Positions 18,075 to 26,214 of a stretch of 52,954 bases of DNA are shown one piece after another. Each line of letters opens with the position of its first letter. The first letter of the stretch is position 1. This stretch comes from JBBQKG01 sp038326655. Lineage in GTDB: Bacteria; Actinomycetota; Thermoleophilia; Solirubrobacterales; JBBDJG01. A program made the position numbers and the translations under genes. The notes under the pieces are model-generated. The model did not search any database and was not told the origin of the DNA. It saw only the letters and a program-made list of their open reading frames with translations. The stretch is from NCBI GenBank assembly GCA_038326655.1, contig JBBQKG010000024.1:1-52954 (forward strand), in the 5' to 3' direction.

Positions 18075-18392
18075 ATGCACGCGTTGCATGTGCGTCCAGC
18101 GTCGGGCCCGGCCCTGACCGTGTTCGTCGCCGAGCGGGCCGGCGCGCGCCTGCTCGGCCTCGCGGGCCTGCCTGCGCTCGAGCCACGTTACGGGTTGCTG
18201 ATCCCGGCCTGCTCCTCGGTTCACACCTTCGGGATGCGCTTTGCGATCGACGTCTGCTTCGTGGTGCTGGAGGGGCGGTCGCTGCAGGTGGTCGACCGCC
18301 ATCGCGCCGTGCCTCCCGGGCGAGTCGTGCGGGCCACGCGGGCCGCGCGGCGGCGAAAGGTCGCGGCGCTCGAGACGGCAACACGCGCGTGA
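18075..18392 (+). CDS. DUF192 family protein
   Basis: The 105-residue protein carries the DUF192 core: GLAGLPALEPRYGLLIPA, then SSVHTFGMRFAIDVCFV, matching the family's H-x-F-x-M-R-F-x-I-D pattern, and a later HRAVPPGR. Family members are small beta-rich proteins, often secreted, of unknown function; this one shows no signal peptide from ATG 18075. In-frame TTG 18051 and GTG 18057 are alternative starts. It is followed after 29 bases by the phosphopantetheinyl transferase gene. Confidence 0.75.
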   Translation: MHALHVRPASGPALTVFVAERAGARLLGLAGLPALEPRYGLLIPACSSVHTFGMRFAIDVCFVVLEGRSLQVVDRHRAVPPGRVVRATRAARRRKVAALETATRA

Positions 18393-18421
18393 GCGCGTCA
18401 CGCGCTGGTAGCTTTGCGCGC

Positions 18422-18985
18422 ATGCCGCAGGGCGTGGATGTCTGGATCGTGCCGCTCGACCGCTCGGATGCCGAGGTGGAGCGCCTCTACGAGCTGCTGT
18501 CCGGCGAGGAGCGCGAGCGCGCGGGCAGACCACCGCACGCGCCCCGCAAGCGGCGGTACGTGATGCGGCAGGGCGCCACGCGCGAGATCCTTGCGCCCTA
18601 CACCGGAGAAGCGCCGCAGGCGCTCGAGATCGTCCGCTCGAGTGCCGGCAAGCCGGCGATCGCGGGCGGGGGAGAGGTCCGCTTCAGCGTCTCGGACTCG
18701 GGCGATCTGGCGCTGGTCGCGGTCGCGCGCCGAGACGTCGGCGTGGACGTCGAGCAGGTCATGGATCGCGCCGCCGCCCGGCGCGCCGGCGCGCTCGGGC
18801 TGGAGCGGTTCTTCGAGCGCTGGACGCGCCTCGAGGCGGTCGGGAAGGCGCGCGGATCCGGGCTCCTGAGGCTCCGGCGGCCGGGCGCGGAGGTGACCTG
18901 CCACTCGCTGTCGGTCGCGCCCGGCTTCGCCGCCGCGGTCGCGCTCGCCGGGGATCGGCTGAGCGTGCGCCTGCGGCCATACTGA
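18422..18985 (+). CDS. Sfp-type 4'-phosphopantetheinyl transferase
   Basis: The 187-residue protein would attach phosphopantetheine from CoA to carrier proteins. Motifs seen are the start of the second half-domain FSVSDSGDLALVAVA, the magnesium-binding GVDVEQV (Asp and Glu, about 106-112), and ERWTRLEAVGKARGSGLL (about 137-155), matching W-T-x-K-E-A-x-x-K with Leu in place of the first Lys. The family's usual length is about 220, so it is slightly short. No polyketide or NRPS gene lies in the window, so the target protein is unknown. ATG at 18422 gives the complete N-terminal pseudo-repeat (VDVWIVPLD). Confidence 0.78.
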   Translation: MPQGVDVWIVPLDRSDAEVERLYELLSGEERERAGRPPHAPRKRRYVMRQGATREILAPYTGEAPQALEIVRSSAGKPAIAGGGEVRFSVSDSGDLALVAVARRDVGVDVEQVMDRAAARRAGALGLERFFERWTRLEAVGKARGSGLLRLRRPGAEVTCHSLSVAPGFAAAVALAGDRLSVRLRPY

Positions 18986-18990
18986 GATCC

Positions 18991-19404
18991 ATGCAGGGGT
19001 CCAACATGGACCGGCTGCGAGCGGCCTACGAAGCGCTCGACCGGGGCGACGCCGAGGCGATTCGCAACTTCCTCGATCCCGAGGTCGAGCTGTACGACCG
19101 GCCCGAGATCCCCGATGCGGGCTCGTACATCGGGTGGGAGGGGCTGATGCTGTCGGTGCGCGCCAGCCAGGACTCCTTCGCCGACTTCCACTTCACGCCG
19201 GAGCGGTTCTTCGAGCACGGCGATCGCATCGTCGTGGTGGTCTTGATGACCGGTCGCGGCAAGGCCAGTGGCGTGCCGGTGGAGGAGCGGATCGCGCACG
19301 ACTGGACGATTCGCGACGGGCGCGCCGTGAAGCTTCAGGCCTACTCGGACCCGGGTGACGCGCTTGAGGCCGCGGGCCTTGCTCGAGATTTGGCCGGGGA
19401 TTAG
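18991..19404 (+). CDS. SnoaL-like / NTF2-fold protein
   Basis: The 137-residue protein has the pattern of the nuclear transport factor 2 fold: AAYEALDRGDAEAIRNFLDPEVELYD at the N-terminus, a central GWEGL, and the final strands DWTIRDGRAVKLQAYSDPGDALEAAGL. Members include small hydrolases, isomerases and ligand-binding proteins, so the substrate cannot be stated. ATG 18991 is used; ATG 19006 would also start the domain. It follows the phosphopantetheinyl transferase by five bases. It resembles the protein at 30424-30825. Confidence 0.75.
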   Translation: MQGSNMDRLRAAYEALDRGDAEAIRNFLDPEVELYDRPEIPDAGSYIGWEGLMLSVRASQDSFADFHFTPERFFEHGDRIVVVVLMTGRGKASGVPVEERIAHDWTIRDGRAVKLQAYSDPGDALEAAGLARDLAGD

Positions 19405-19462
19405 TTCGCCCGATGCCCGGGGTCGCGTACTTGGGCGACGCGAGCGGTCCGGTGCGCCCGGG

Positions 19463-19492
19463 AAAACCGGCTTGTACGGGCGTACATGAGCC
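19463..19492 (-). terminator. Intrinsic terminator for the minus-strand sugar dehydrogenase unit
   Basis: Read on the minus strand, GGCT-(CA)-TGTAC-GCCC-GTACA-AGCC forms a nine-pair stem with a two-base bulge and a four-base loop, followed by GG and TTTT. It lies about 40 bases after the stop at 19531. The plus-strand NTF2 gene ends upstream, so it separates convergent units. Confidence 0.5.
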
Positions 19493-19530
19493 GAGCGGCT
19501 CGAACCCTGAGCCGGCAGTAACCGCAAGCC

Positions 19531-21285
19531 CTACGGCACAAATGCGCCCTGGCGGGCGAACACGGTGTTGTCGCTCGTCGACACGACGCCGTCGGGACCG
19601 CCGTCCGTCACGTCGATCTGGCCGATCTGCCAGATCGCTCGCTTGCCCTCCTTGATCACTCCCGGCGTGACCGCGTCGGCGGTCGTCGTGGCCGAGCAGT
19701 CGGACCCGGTCGAGGTGTCGCCCGTGACGGCGCACGGCACCGTGAACGCGAACGTGCCGTCCTGCGTGGTGCCGGCGCTCGAACCGCCCGAGGGCGGCGC
19801 GTTGTCGAGGTCGGTGATGCGGATCGGAATGCGGCCCTGGAGCTCACCGGCGTAGTCGGTCAGCGCGGGCCGGTTGCGCACGTCGCTGATGTGGAAGCGC
19901 AGCCGCACGTCGGCCTCGTCCGCAGGAGTCGACGGGTCGCCCGGCATCGCGTCGATCCGGATGAAGCCGACCGAGTTCGCGGCCGCCACTCCGTTCGCGT
20001 CCGGGGTGCCCACCGTGAGGAACCCGGATTGCTGCGAGGGTGGCGCACAGGACGGGAACGCAAGGGGCGCGCCGTGCGTCCGGTTCGAAGCCGAGCAGGG
20101 CGCATACGCCGGCACCAGGGCGGCCCGCAGGGGAGTTGCGCCCTGCGGCCGTGCGTAGTTCGGCGTGACCCTGCGAACCGAGCCGGCGTTGATCGCCACG
20201 TAGTAGAGATCCCCGTCGGGCCCGAACACGATGTCGACCGGTCCCTGCGCGCTGGTCACGAAGTCGGCCGGCGCGCCGATGTTGTCGTGCGCGGGCGTCG
20301 GCACCGCGCGGAAGATCTTGCTGACGCCGTTGTCGGCGAAGAAGTACTGGCCGCCGTGCAGCCCGAAGCTCGCGGGCGCGAAGGCCCCGCCGATCACGGT
20401 CGTGCCGAACGTGCGCGGGTAGTCGAAGATCGGTGCGACGTCACCGGGGTGCATGCAGCCGGCCGGCAGCGTGCCCTCGCAGTAGGGCCACGAGTAGTCG
20501 CCTCCGGATTGGACGATGTCGAGCTCCTCACGGGTGGACTGGCCGACGTCCCCGACCCAGGCCTTGCCGGTGACGGGGTCGAACCCGAAGCGGAACGGAT
20601 TGCGGAAGCCGTAGGCGTAGACCTCCGCGCGCGCGCCGGGCGTCGCGGCGAACGGGTTGCCGGCCGCCGGCGCGCCGCTCAGCTCGAGCCTCAGGATCTT
20701 GCCGTTGAGCGAGCCGAGGTCCTGCGTGTAGGGGTTCGTCGAGTCGCCGGGGTTGCCCATGTCGCCGGTGCCCGAGTCGCCGACGCTGACCCACAGCTTG
20801 CCGTCTGGGCCGATGCGCAGGCCGCCGCCGTCGTGGTTGCCTCCGTCGGTGCGGATGCCGCTCAGCAGTACGGACATGCTGGCGAGGCTGACGGTGCCGC
20901 CGCTCATCGTGACGCGTACGACCTCGTTGAACCGCCCGGTCGACGTCGAGCAGTCCGCGCCGAAGGAGCGATAGAGGTAGATCGAGCCGTTGCTGCCCGA
21001 GAAGCTCGGGTCGACGGCGACCCCGAGCAGACCCATCTCGGAGGCAGTGCAGACGGGAATCGTGACGAGCGTCGTCGCGGTGCCGCCGCTGACGAGCTTG
21101 AGCGCCCCGCCCTTCTCCGTCACCAGCATGCGGCCGTCCGGCAGGAACGCGATCGCAGTGGGCGAGTTCAAGCCCGCGACGACGGGGTTGTCGCTGAACT
21201 GGGCCGGGGGAGTGCCGGCGCGCGCGCCGGGCACGAAGGCGAGGCAGGCCAGGGCGAGGACGACGATGACGGCGGGACGGCGCAT
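19531..21285 (-). CDS. Secreted PQQ-type sugar dehydrogenase (glucose/sorbosone dehydrogenase fold) with lineage-specific C-terminal module
   Basis: The 584-residue protein has a Sec signal (MRRPAVIVVLALACLAFVPGARA). Residues about 30-370 form a six-bladed propeller of the soluble glucose dehydrogenase family: LNSPTAIAFLPDGRMLVTEKGG, MGLLGVAVDP, GGNHDGGGLRIGPDGKLWVSVGD, YGFRNPFRFGFD and GDVGQSTREELD. These enzymes oxidise sugars outside the membrane, usually with PQQ. Residues 377-584 form a separate Cys-containing module that also ends the ceramidase-like protein at 33640-36408. The gene follows the nitrilase-fold gene by 66 bases on the same strand. The sugar substrate and real PQQ use are inferred. 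Confidence 0.8.
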   Translation of the reverse strand: MRRPAVIVVLALACLAFVPGARAGTPPAQFSDNPVVAGLNSPTAIAFLPDGRMLVTEKGGALKLVSGGTATTLVTIPVCTASEMGLLGVAVDPSFSGSNGSIYLYRSFGADCSTSTGRFNEVVRVTMSGGTVSLASMSVLLSGIRTDGGNHDGGGLRIGPDGKLWVSVGDSGTGDMGNPGDSTNPYTQDLGSLNGKILRLELSGAPAAGNPFAATPGARAEVYAYGFRNPFRFGFDPVTGKAWVGDVGQSTREELDIVQSGGDYSWPYCEGTLPAGCMHPGDVAPIFDYPRTFGTTVIGGAFAPASFGLHGGQYFFADNGVSKIFRAVPTPAHDNIGAPADFVTSAQGPVDIVFGPDGDLYYVAINAGSVRRVTPNYARPQGATPLRAALVPAYAPCSASNRTHGAPLAFPSCAPPSQQSGFLTVGTPDANGVAAANSVGFIRIDAMPGDPSTPADEADVRLRFHISDVRNRPALTDYAGELQGRIPIRITDLDNAPPSGGSSAGTTQDGTFAFTVPCAVTGDTSTGSDCSATTTADAVTPGVIKEGKRAIWQIGQIDVTDGGPDGVVSTSDNTVFARQGAFVP

Positions 21286-21351
21286 CGCTCGACCATGCTA
21301 GCCCGGCCCGAACAGGATCGTTACGGAAGGGTTACCTCGCGGACGACCGTT

Positions 21352-24069
21352 CTAGGGCTGCGCCGCGGGGCAGCTACGGCGGCCGACGTAGATGTCGGCC
21401 GTGCCGTTGCGGTCGTCTTCCCAGGCGACGTAGCAGGTGCCCGCCGACCACGCCAGTCGCGGGCGGGTCTGCTCGCTGCGGCCGGCGCCCGTGTCGTCCA
21501 CGCGCTCCGACGGCGTGAAGGAGGTGCCGTCGTCGGTGCTTCTGCTGAAGAAGATGTCGTTGTTGCCGAGGCGGTTGTCCTGCCAGGCGACGAAGAGCCG
21601 GTCGCCCGCCACGGCGAGGCTCGGGTGCCACTGGTTCGAGGGCGTGTCGCGGTCGGGGTCGAAGCCTGCCCGTGAGTCGTCCAGCTGCCGGGCGGGCGCG
21701 AAGCTCGCGCCCAGGTTTGCGCTGCGCGCATAGGAGATGTTGGTGTCGGCCTCCCGGGCGCGCAGGTCGGTCCACACTGCATGAATCGCACCCCCGTTGC
21801 CGAACGCGACCGACGGGCGCTCGTTCAGCCGCTCGTCGGCGAGGTAGTCGTCGATTCGGACGTTGGAGTCCCATGTCCGGCCGCCGTCGTCGGAGCGCGC
21901 GCCGAAGATCTCCCAGTTGTAGTTGCGGAAGTCCGCCCAGGCCACGAAGACCCGCGCGCCGGAGGTCGCGATCGTGGGCGCCCACTTGTTGTCGAGGTGC
22001 AACGAGAGCGCAACCGGTGCGCCGGCGTCGACCCGCATGCTCGCCCCAAACGCGGTCGCGCCGTCGGTCGCGCGGGCGGCGTAGACGTGCTCGAGGGATT
22101 CGCCGTCCGGACCCTTGTCGCGCTCGTCGATCCAGGCGACGACCGGCGTCCCGGCGGAGAGCGCCACGGATGGAAGCCACTTCCCGCTCGCGTCCTCGTC
22201 GTCGACGCGGATCGGGTTGCCCAGCCGCCGCCCGTCCGGGTCGAAGCGCGCGAGCTCGATGCGGCCGCGGTCGTCGTCGCGACCCGCGGTGAGCTCCTGC
22301 CACGCGACCACGACCCGGGTGCCGTCCGCGGCGACGCTGGGGTGAAGCTCGTCGACAGCGCCGGCCGGATTCGTGCTCACCCTGACCGGCTCGCCGAAAC
22401 TGCGCCCGCCGTCGCGGCTCGCCGCGAGCCACACGTTCGAGAGGCCGTCGCCGACCGCCTCGTGCCACACCACGTACACGCGCTGCCCGACCGCCGCGAG
22501 CTGGGGCGAGCGCTGCTCGCGCGGCAGGAACTTGCCCTTCACCCCTCCGCCACGCGCCAGCTTCTTCATCTGTCCGGGCGGGTAGTGCTCACGACCACTG
22601 GCGAGCACGGCGGGCTCGAAGCTCGGCGGCCGCGCGCGGGTGGAGTCGACGGGGCCGAGCTCCGGCCCGTCGGGCAGGCGCAGGTCCGCCCAGATGATCG
22701 ACTCCCGGTATCCGTTGCGACAGGCGCCGAGCTCCAGCGAGCCTGCGCAGGGCGGGCCGATCCTGAGCCGCGACCCGTCCGCGGCGAGCATCGCGCGCCG
22801 CTGGTCGAGCGTCAGGGCTGCGTTTGCGATGCCGGGATCGGGCTCGATCCATGGAGCGAGCCCGATGAAGCTGGTATCGGGGTTCTGGCCGATCCAGGCG
22901 TTGGCGGGCCCGAGCGGCCCGGCGGGTGCCTTGCGCTTGCGGCCGATGATCGCGCTCTGGCCGTCGAAGGTCGCGTTGACGAAGTTCCCGGTCATGCTGG
23001 CGGCGACGTTGAAACGAAGCTCCGGGAGCTTCTGGAGGTTCGCGAACCCGCCCGCCTTGAAGGTGTCCGGCGCCCACGGGCTCGTGACGAATCCCCAATC
23101 GCTGAAGGCCTCCGGCTGAAGGATGAGGTTCGCGCCCTTGGTCGCGAAGCGGTCGTTCACATCCATCATCCATGCGTCCTTGGAGATCACGATCCCGAGC
23201 CTGCCGACGGGCGTGTCGAGCACGTCCAGGTCCCGCACTGCGCCGAACGCGAGAGACAGCCCCAGGAACTCGCCCGGCGGTGGCTGCTCCGGCTGCGTCA
23301 GGTAGGCCTTCTTCGCCGAGGGCTCGATCACGCCGCCGGTCTGGCGCGGGCTCTCGAGCGTGCCGCCGTGCCCGTCCGGGACGAGCACCTGGCCGTTGGG
23401 CGCGAACACGTAGGTCGAGTTCGTCGGGTACGGCGAGGTGGCCTCGTAGGCGTAGGTGCGCTGCGGCTCGTCGGGATCGCGCAGGAGTGCGACCAGCGCG
23501 GGGTCCTGCGACGCCTCCACGCGCCGCGCGGGCGGCGCGTTCATAGCGGCCGCGATGTAGACGTGGTGCTTGACGGCGAGGTCGCGGAAGGTCTCGTAGA
23601 AGCTGCGATAGAGCGTGTCCGTGAGCGCCACGACCAGCGTGCGGATGCCGAGCAGCCCCGCGAACTTGTTCGCGTAGTAGGCGGTCTGGGGCGAGTACGG
23701 GCCGAACAGGGAGATGATCGCGAGCGCCGAGTCGGTTTGCCGGCGGGCCGTCGCGCCGCGCGTGCCCACCAGCGCCGGGATCAGCCCGACATCCTCGGGG
23801 AACACGGCGAGCGCGTGCTCGGGGGCGGCCGGGTCGGCCGGCCGGATGTGGCTCGCGACGTCGTCGACGCCCGCCTGCACGAAGCTTTCCCGGTTCGGGA
23901 AGCTGCGGTCCATCAGGGCCGACATCTTGTCCTGGTAGGACTGGTAGGTGACCGCGTCGGCGACGCGCTGCTTGTTGCCGACCGCGAACACGCGCACGGT
24001 CGCGGCATCCGCGCCCGCAACCGACACCGCAAAGGCGGTGGCCAGCACCGCCAGGAGACGAACCCACAC
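21352..24069 (-). CDS. Secreted nitrilase-fold protein fused to BNR/sialidase-type propeller; catalytic Cys replaced by Ser
   Basis: The 905-residue protein has a signal peptide (to about residue 22). Residues 25-450 form a carbon-nitrogen hydrolase domain: the Glu motif AVFPEDVG (Glu92), a Lys motif near AKKAYL (Lys253/254) and the nucleophile elbow RLGIVISKDAW. In the elbow the usual Cys of I-C-x-D is Ser296 (codon at 23182-23184). Residues about 530-900 hold BNR-type repeats (S-x-D-G-G-R-S-F, SDDGGRTW, STDDGTSF) with W-x-D-x-R motifs, a beta-propeller. Without the Cys the nitrilase reaction is doubtful; a Ser nucleophile or a purely structural role is possible. Genuine propeller ligands are unknown. 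Confidence 0.75.
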   Translation of the reverse strand: MWVRLLAVLATAFAVSVAGADAATVRVFAVGNKQRVADAVTYQSYQDKMSALMDRSFPNRESFVQAGVDDVASHIRPADPAAPEHALAVFPEDVGLIPALVGTRGATARRQTDSALAIISLFGPYSPQTAYYANKFAGLLGIRTLVVALTDTLYRSFYETFRDLAVKHHVYIAAAMNAPPARRVEASQDPALVALLRDPDEPQRTYAYEATSPYPTNSTYVFAPNGQVLVPDGHGGTLESPRQTGGVIEPSAKKAYLTQPEQPPPGEFLGLSLAFGAVRDLDVLDTPVGRLGIVISKDAWMMDVNDRFATKGANLILQPEAFSDWGFVTSPWAPDTFKAGGFANLQKLPELRFNVAASMTGNFVNATFDGQSAIIGRKRKAPAGPLGPANAWIGQNPDTSFIGLAPWIEPDPGIANAALTLDQRRAMLAADGSRLRIGPPCAGSLELGACRNGYRESIIWADLRLPDGPELGPVDSTRARPPSFEPAVLASGREHYPPGQMKKLARGGGVKGKFLPREQRSPQLAAVGQRVYVVWHEAVGDGLSNVWLAASRDGGRSFGEPVRVSTNPAGAVDELHPSVAADGTRVVVAWQELTAGRDDDRGRIELARFDPDGRRLGNPIRVDDEDASGKWLPSVALSAGTPVVAWIDERDKGPDGESLEHVYAARATDGATAFGASMRVDAGAPVALSLHLDNKWAPTIATSGARVFVAWADFRNYNWEIFGARSDDGGRTWDSNVRIDDYLADERLNERPSVAFGNGGAIHAVWTDLRAREADTNISYARSANLGASFAPARQLDDSRAGFDPDRDTPSNQWHPSLAVAGDRLFVAWQDNRLGNNDIFFSRSTDDGTSFTPSERVDDTGAGRSEQTRPRLAWSAGTCYVAWEDDRNGTADIYVGRRSCPAAQP

Positions 24070-24136
24070 GACCTGCCGAGGCTATCCGGGTAGGGGGGCT
24101 CGATTCAAGCCCTTCGCGCTCAAATAGAATCGCCGC

Positions 24137-25186
24137 ATGGTCCTGGAGCGGCGCAGGTTGACATCGGAGGAGCTCGAGCGCCGCACGGGCTGGAAGCTCG
24201 AGCCGCAGGGTGCCTGCAAGGGAGACAGGTGCGTGCCGCTGCCGGTGGGCGAGGACGGGATGCTCGACTTGCACGTGCTGTCCGAGCGGCTCGGCATGGA
24301 GCTGGTGCACGACGCCGATCACCACTTGTGGGCGCTCGGGCCGGAGTCGGGCGCGCACGCGCTCGCGTCCGCCGATTTTCCGCCGATCACGCTGCCCGAC
24401 AGGCACGGAAACCCGTTCTCGCTCGACTCTCTGCGCGGGTCGAAGGTCCTGCTCGTCGCCTGGGCGTCGTGGTGAGGATGCCGCTTCGACCTGCCCGGGT
24501 GGCAGGCCTTGCGGGCGGAGCTCCAGCCGAAGGGGCTCGAGGTCGTGACGGTTGCGCTGGACCTCGGCGGCGCGGAGGCGGCCGGGCCGTGGATCGACCT
24601 GGCAAAGCCGGAGCACCCGGCGCTGATCGATCAGGCACACGTGCTCGACGAGCTGCTGGGCGTCGTGAACGTGCCGACCGGCGTGTGGATCGATGAGCAC
24701 GGCGTGATCGTGCGGCCACCCGAGCCGGCCTTTCCGGGCTACGTCGCGATCGCGGGCTTCGGCCTGCCGGAGGGATCTCCGCCGCGCGTGGTCGAGATGC
24801 TGCGCGAGGCCGCCAAGATGAAGGTCGAGCCCGAGCGCTACGCCGAGGCGGTCCGCGACTGGGCCGAGCACGGCTCGGCCAGCCGCTTCGCGATCTCCCC
24901 GGAGGAGGTCGTGGTGCGCTCGAGGCCCCGCTCGCGGGACGTCTCCCGCGCGGCGGCGTCGTTCGCGCTGGGACAGCACCTGCATCGTGCGGGCCACGCG
25001 GACGACGCCGTGGGCTGGTTCCGGGAGGCGCACCGGCTTCAGCCGGACAACTGGACCTACAAGCGCCAGGCCTGGGAGCTCGTGGACCCGGTCCTCCAGG
25101 GACCGAGCGACCAGTACGAGGGAGACTGGCTGAGCGACGTGCGCGCGATCGGTGCCGAGAACTACTACCCGCAGCCCGAGCTGTAG
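24137..25186 (+). CDS. Selenoprotein: redoxin (ResA-like, WAxxUGC motif) with TPR-like C-terminus
   Basis: The reading frame continues through the in-frame TGA at 24473-24475, read as selenocysteine 113, giving 349 residues. Before the TGA lies a redoxin domain start (FPPITLPDRHGNPFSLDSL, KVLLVAWASW); after it comes GCRFDLPGWQALRAELQPKG, the rest of a thioredoxin fold (LEVVTVALDL, VPTGVWIDEHG). The active site is thus WASW-Sec-GC, where other thioredoxin-like proteins have Cys-x-x-Cys. Residues about 265-330 look like TPR helices (ALGQHLHRAGHADDAVGWFREA). A hairpin matching bacterial SECIS rules follows the TGA. It probably acts as a cytoplasmic thiol/disulfide or peroxide redox protein. Automated calling would split it into two genes. 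Confidence 0.85.
24476..24514 (+). promoter_or_regulatory. Bacterial SECIS hairpin downstream of the UGA
   Basis: CCTGCC (24490-24495) pairs perfectly with GGCAGG (24501-24506) around the loop CGGGT. An outer stem CCGC (24481-24484) with GCGG (24511-24514) extends it past an internal loop. The apical loop begins 20 bases after the UGA and has G at its second position, fitting the bSECIS model (loop 16-37 nt from UGA, G in the first two loop bases). It would recruit SelB to insert selenocysteine. Confidence 0.7.
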
Positions 25187-26214
25187 TGGCGCAGGCGCGT
25201 CGTGCCGGCGGCCTCACCGTTGCGATCACGGGGCCGACCGGCGACATCGGCCGCTCGGTGGTGCGCGCACTCGAGCGGACCCGCGAGGTGCAGCGGATCA
25301 TCGGCATGGCGAGGCGACCCTTCGAGCCGGCCGTGCACGGCTGGAAGCGCACGGAGTACCGGCGCGGCGACGTGCTCGACCGCGACTCGGTCGACGCGCT
25401 CGTGGCCGGCGCGGACGTGGTGGTGCACCTCGCTTTCCTGATCTTCGGCAACCGCGACGAGACCCGCGAGATCAACCTCAAGGGCTCGCGCAACGTGTTC
25501 GAGGCGGCGGTCGCGGCGGGCGCGAAGCGGCTCGTCTACACATCGTCGGTTGCCGCCTATGGATTTCACCGCGACAATCCCGACGTCCTCACCGAGCAGG
25601 TCCCCACGCGCGGGACGCGCGACTTCTACTACTCCGCGCAGAAGGCCGAGCTCGAGGATCTCCTGGCCGAGCTCACGGCGGCCTCGAGCACCGACGTCTA
25701 CACGTTTCGCCCGTGCATCGTGGCCGGCCGCGATGCGCCCACGCTGATCGAGGGTTTCACAGGCCAGAAGGTCTTCGGGCGGCGCGTGCGGATGCTCTGG
25801 CGCGCGCTCGACGCGCTGCCGGTGGTCGGGCCGGTGCTGCCCGACAGCGGCCTGCCGTTTCAGCTCGTCCACCACGACGACGTCGCGACCGCGGTCCGCG
25901 CGGCCGTTCTCGGGAGGGGAACGCCGGGGACGTACAACCTCGCGAGCGACGACGCGGTGACGGTGACCGACGTGGCCCATGCGCTGGGGTGGCGTGCGGT
26001 GCCCGTGCCGCGGGTGGCGCTCGGCGCGCTCGGCGAGGTGATCGCACGCGCACCGATGCTGCCGGCCGAGGCAGGCTGGGTCGACGCGCTTCGCAAGCCC
26101 GTGCTGATGGACACCGCCAAGGCTCGCCGGGAGCTTCGCTGGCGCGCGCGTCGTGACGCTCACGAGACGCTTGCCGAGACGGTCGAGGGAGCCCGGGAGG
26201 CGGGCATCGTCTGA
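25186..26214 (+). CDS. NAD(P)-dependent epimerase/dehydratase-family protein (extended SDR)
   Basis: The 342-residue protein has an N-terminal Rossmann motif VAITGPTGDIGRS (about 12-24), VVHLAFLIFGNRD, and a catalytic-type region KRLVYTSSVAAYG. A later FYYSAQKAELE carries the Y-x-x-x-K pair. These define an extended short-chain dehydrogenase; the substrate, perhaps a sugar nucleotide, steroid or lipid, is not evident. The GTG start shares one base with the selenoprotein stop, and the ATGA at its end overlaps the P450 gene, so the three form one operon. An SDR next to a P450 could mean joint oxidation of a lipophilic compound. Confidence 0.8.
   Translation: MAQARRAGGLTVAITGPTGDIGRSVVRALERTREVQRIIGMARRPFEPAVHGWKRTEYRRGDVLDRDSVDALVAGADVVVHLAFLIFGNRDETREINLKGSRNVFEAAVAAGAKRLVYTSSVAAYGFHRDNPDVLTEQVPTRGTRDFYYSAQKAELEDLLAELTAASSTDVYTFRPCIVAGRDAPTLIEGFTGQKVFGRRVRMLWRALDALPVVGPVLPDSGLPFQLVHHDDVATAVRAAVLGRGTPGTYNLASDDAVTVTDVAHALGWRAVPVPRVALGALGEVIARAPMLPAEAGWVDALRKPVLMDTAKARRELRWRARRDAHETLAETVEGAREAGIV

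Noticed and set aside
18991..19404. Possible toxin or antitoxin function for the small genes around 18-19 kb
   Set aside because: Each matches a known non-toxin fold (DUF192, phosphopantetheinyl transferase, NTF2-like), and they do not form a two-gene toxin pair.
21781..24093. Long plus-strand open frame opposite the nitrilase/BNR gene
   Set aside because: No recognisable motifs and a composition typical of an antisense shadow; the minus strand encodes a clear signal peptide, nitrilase fold and BNR repeats.
24509..25186. Independent gene starting after the TGA
   Set aside because: It would begin in the middle of a thioredoxin fold. The upstream 112 codons are in the same frame and supply the missing half, so one selenoprotein gene explains both.
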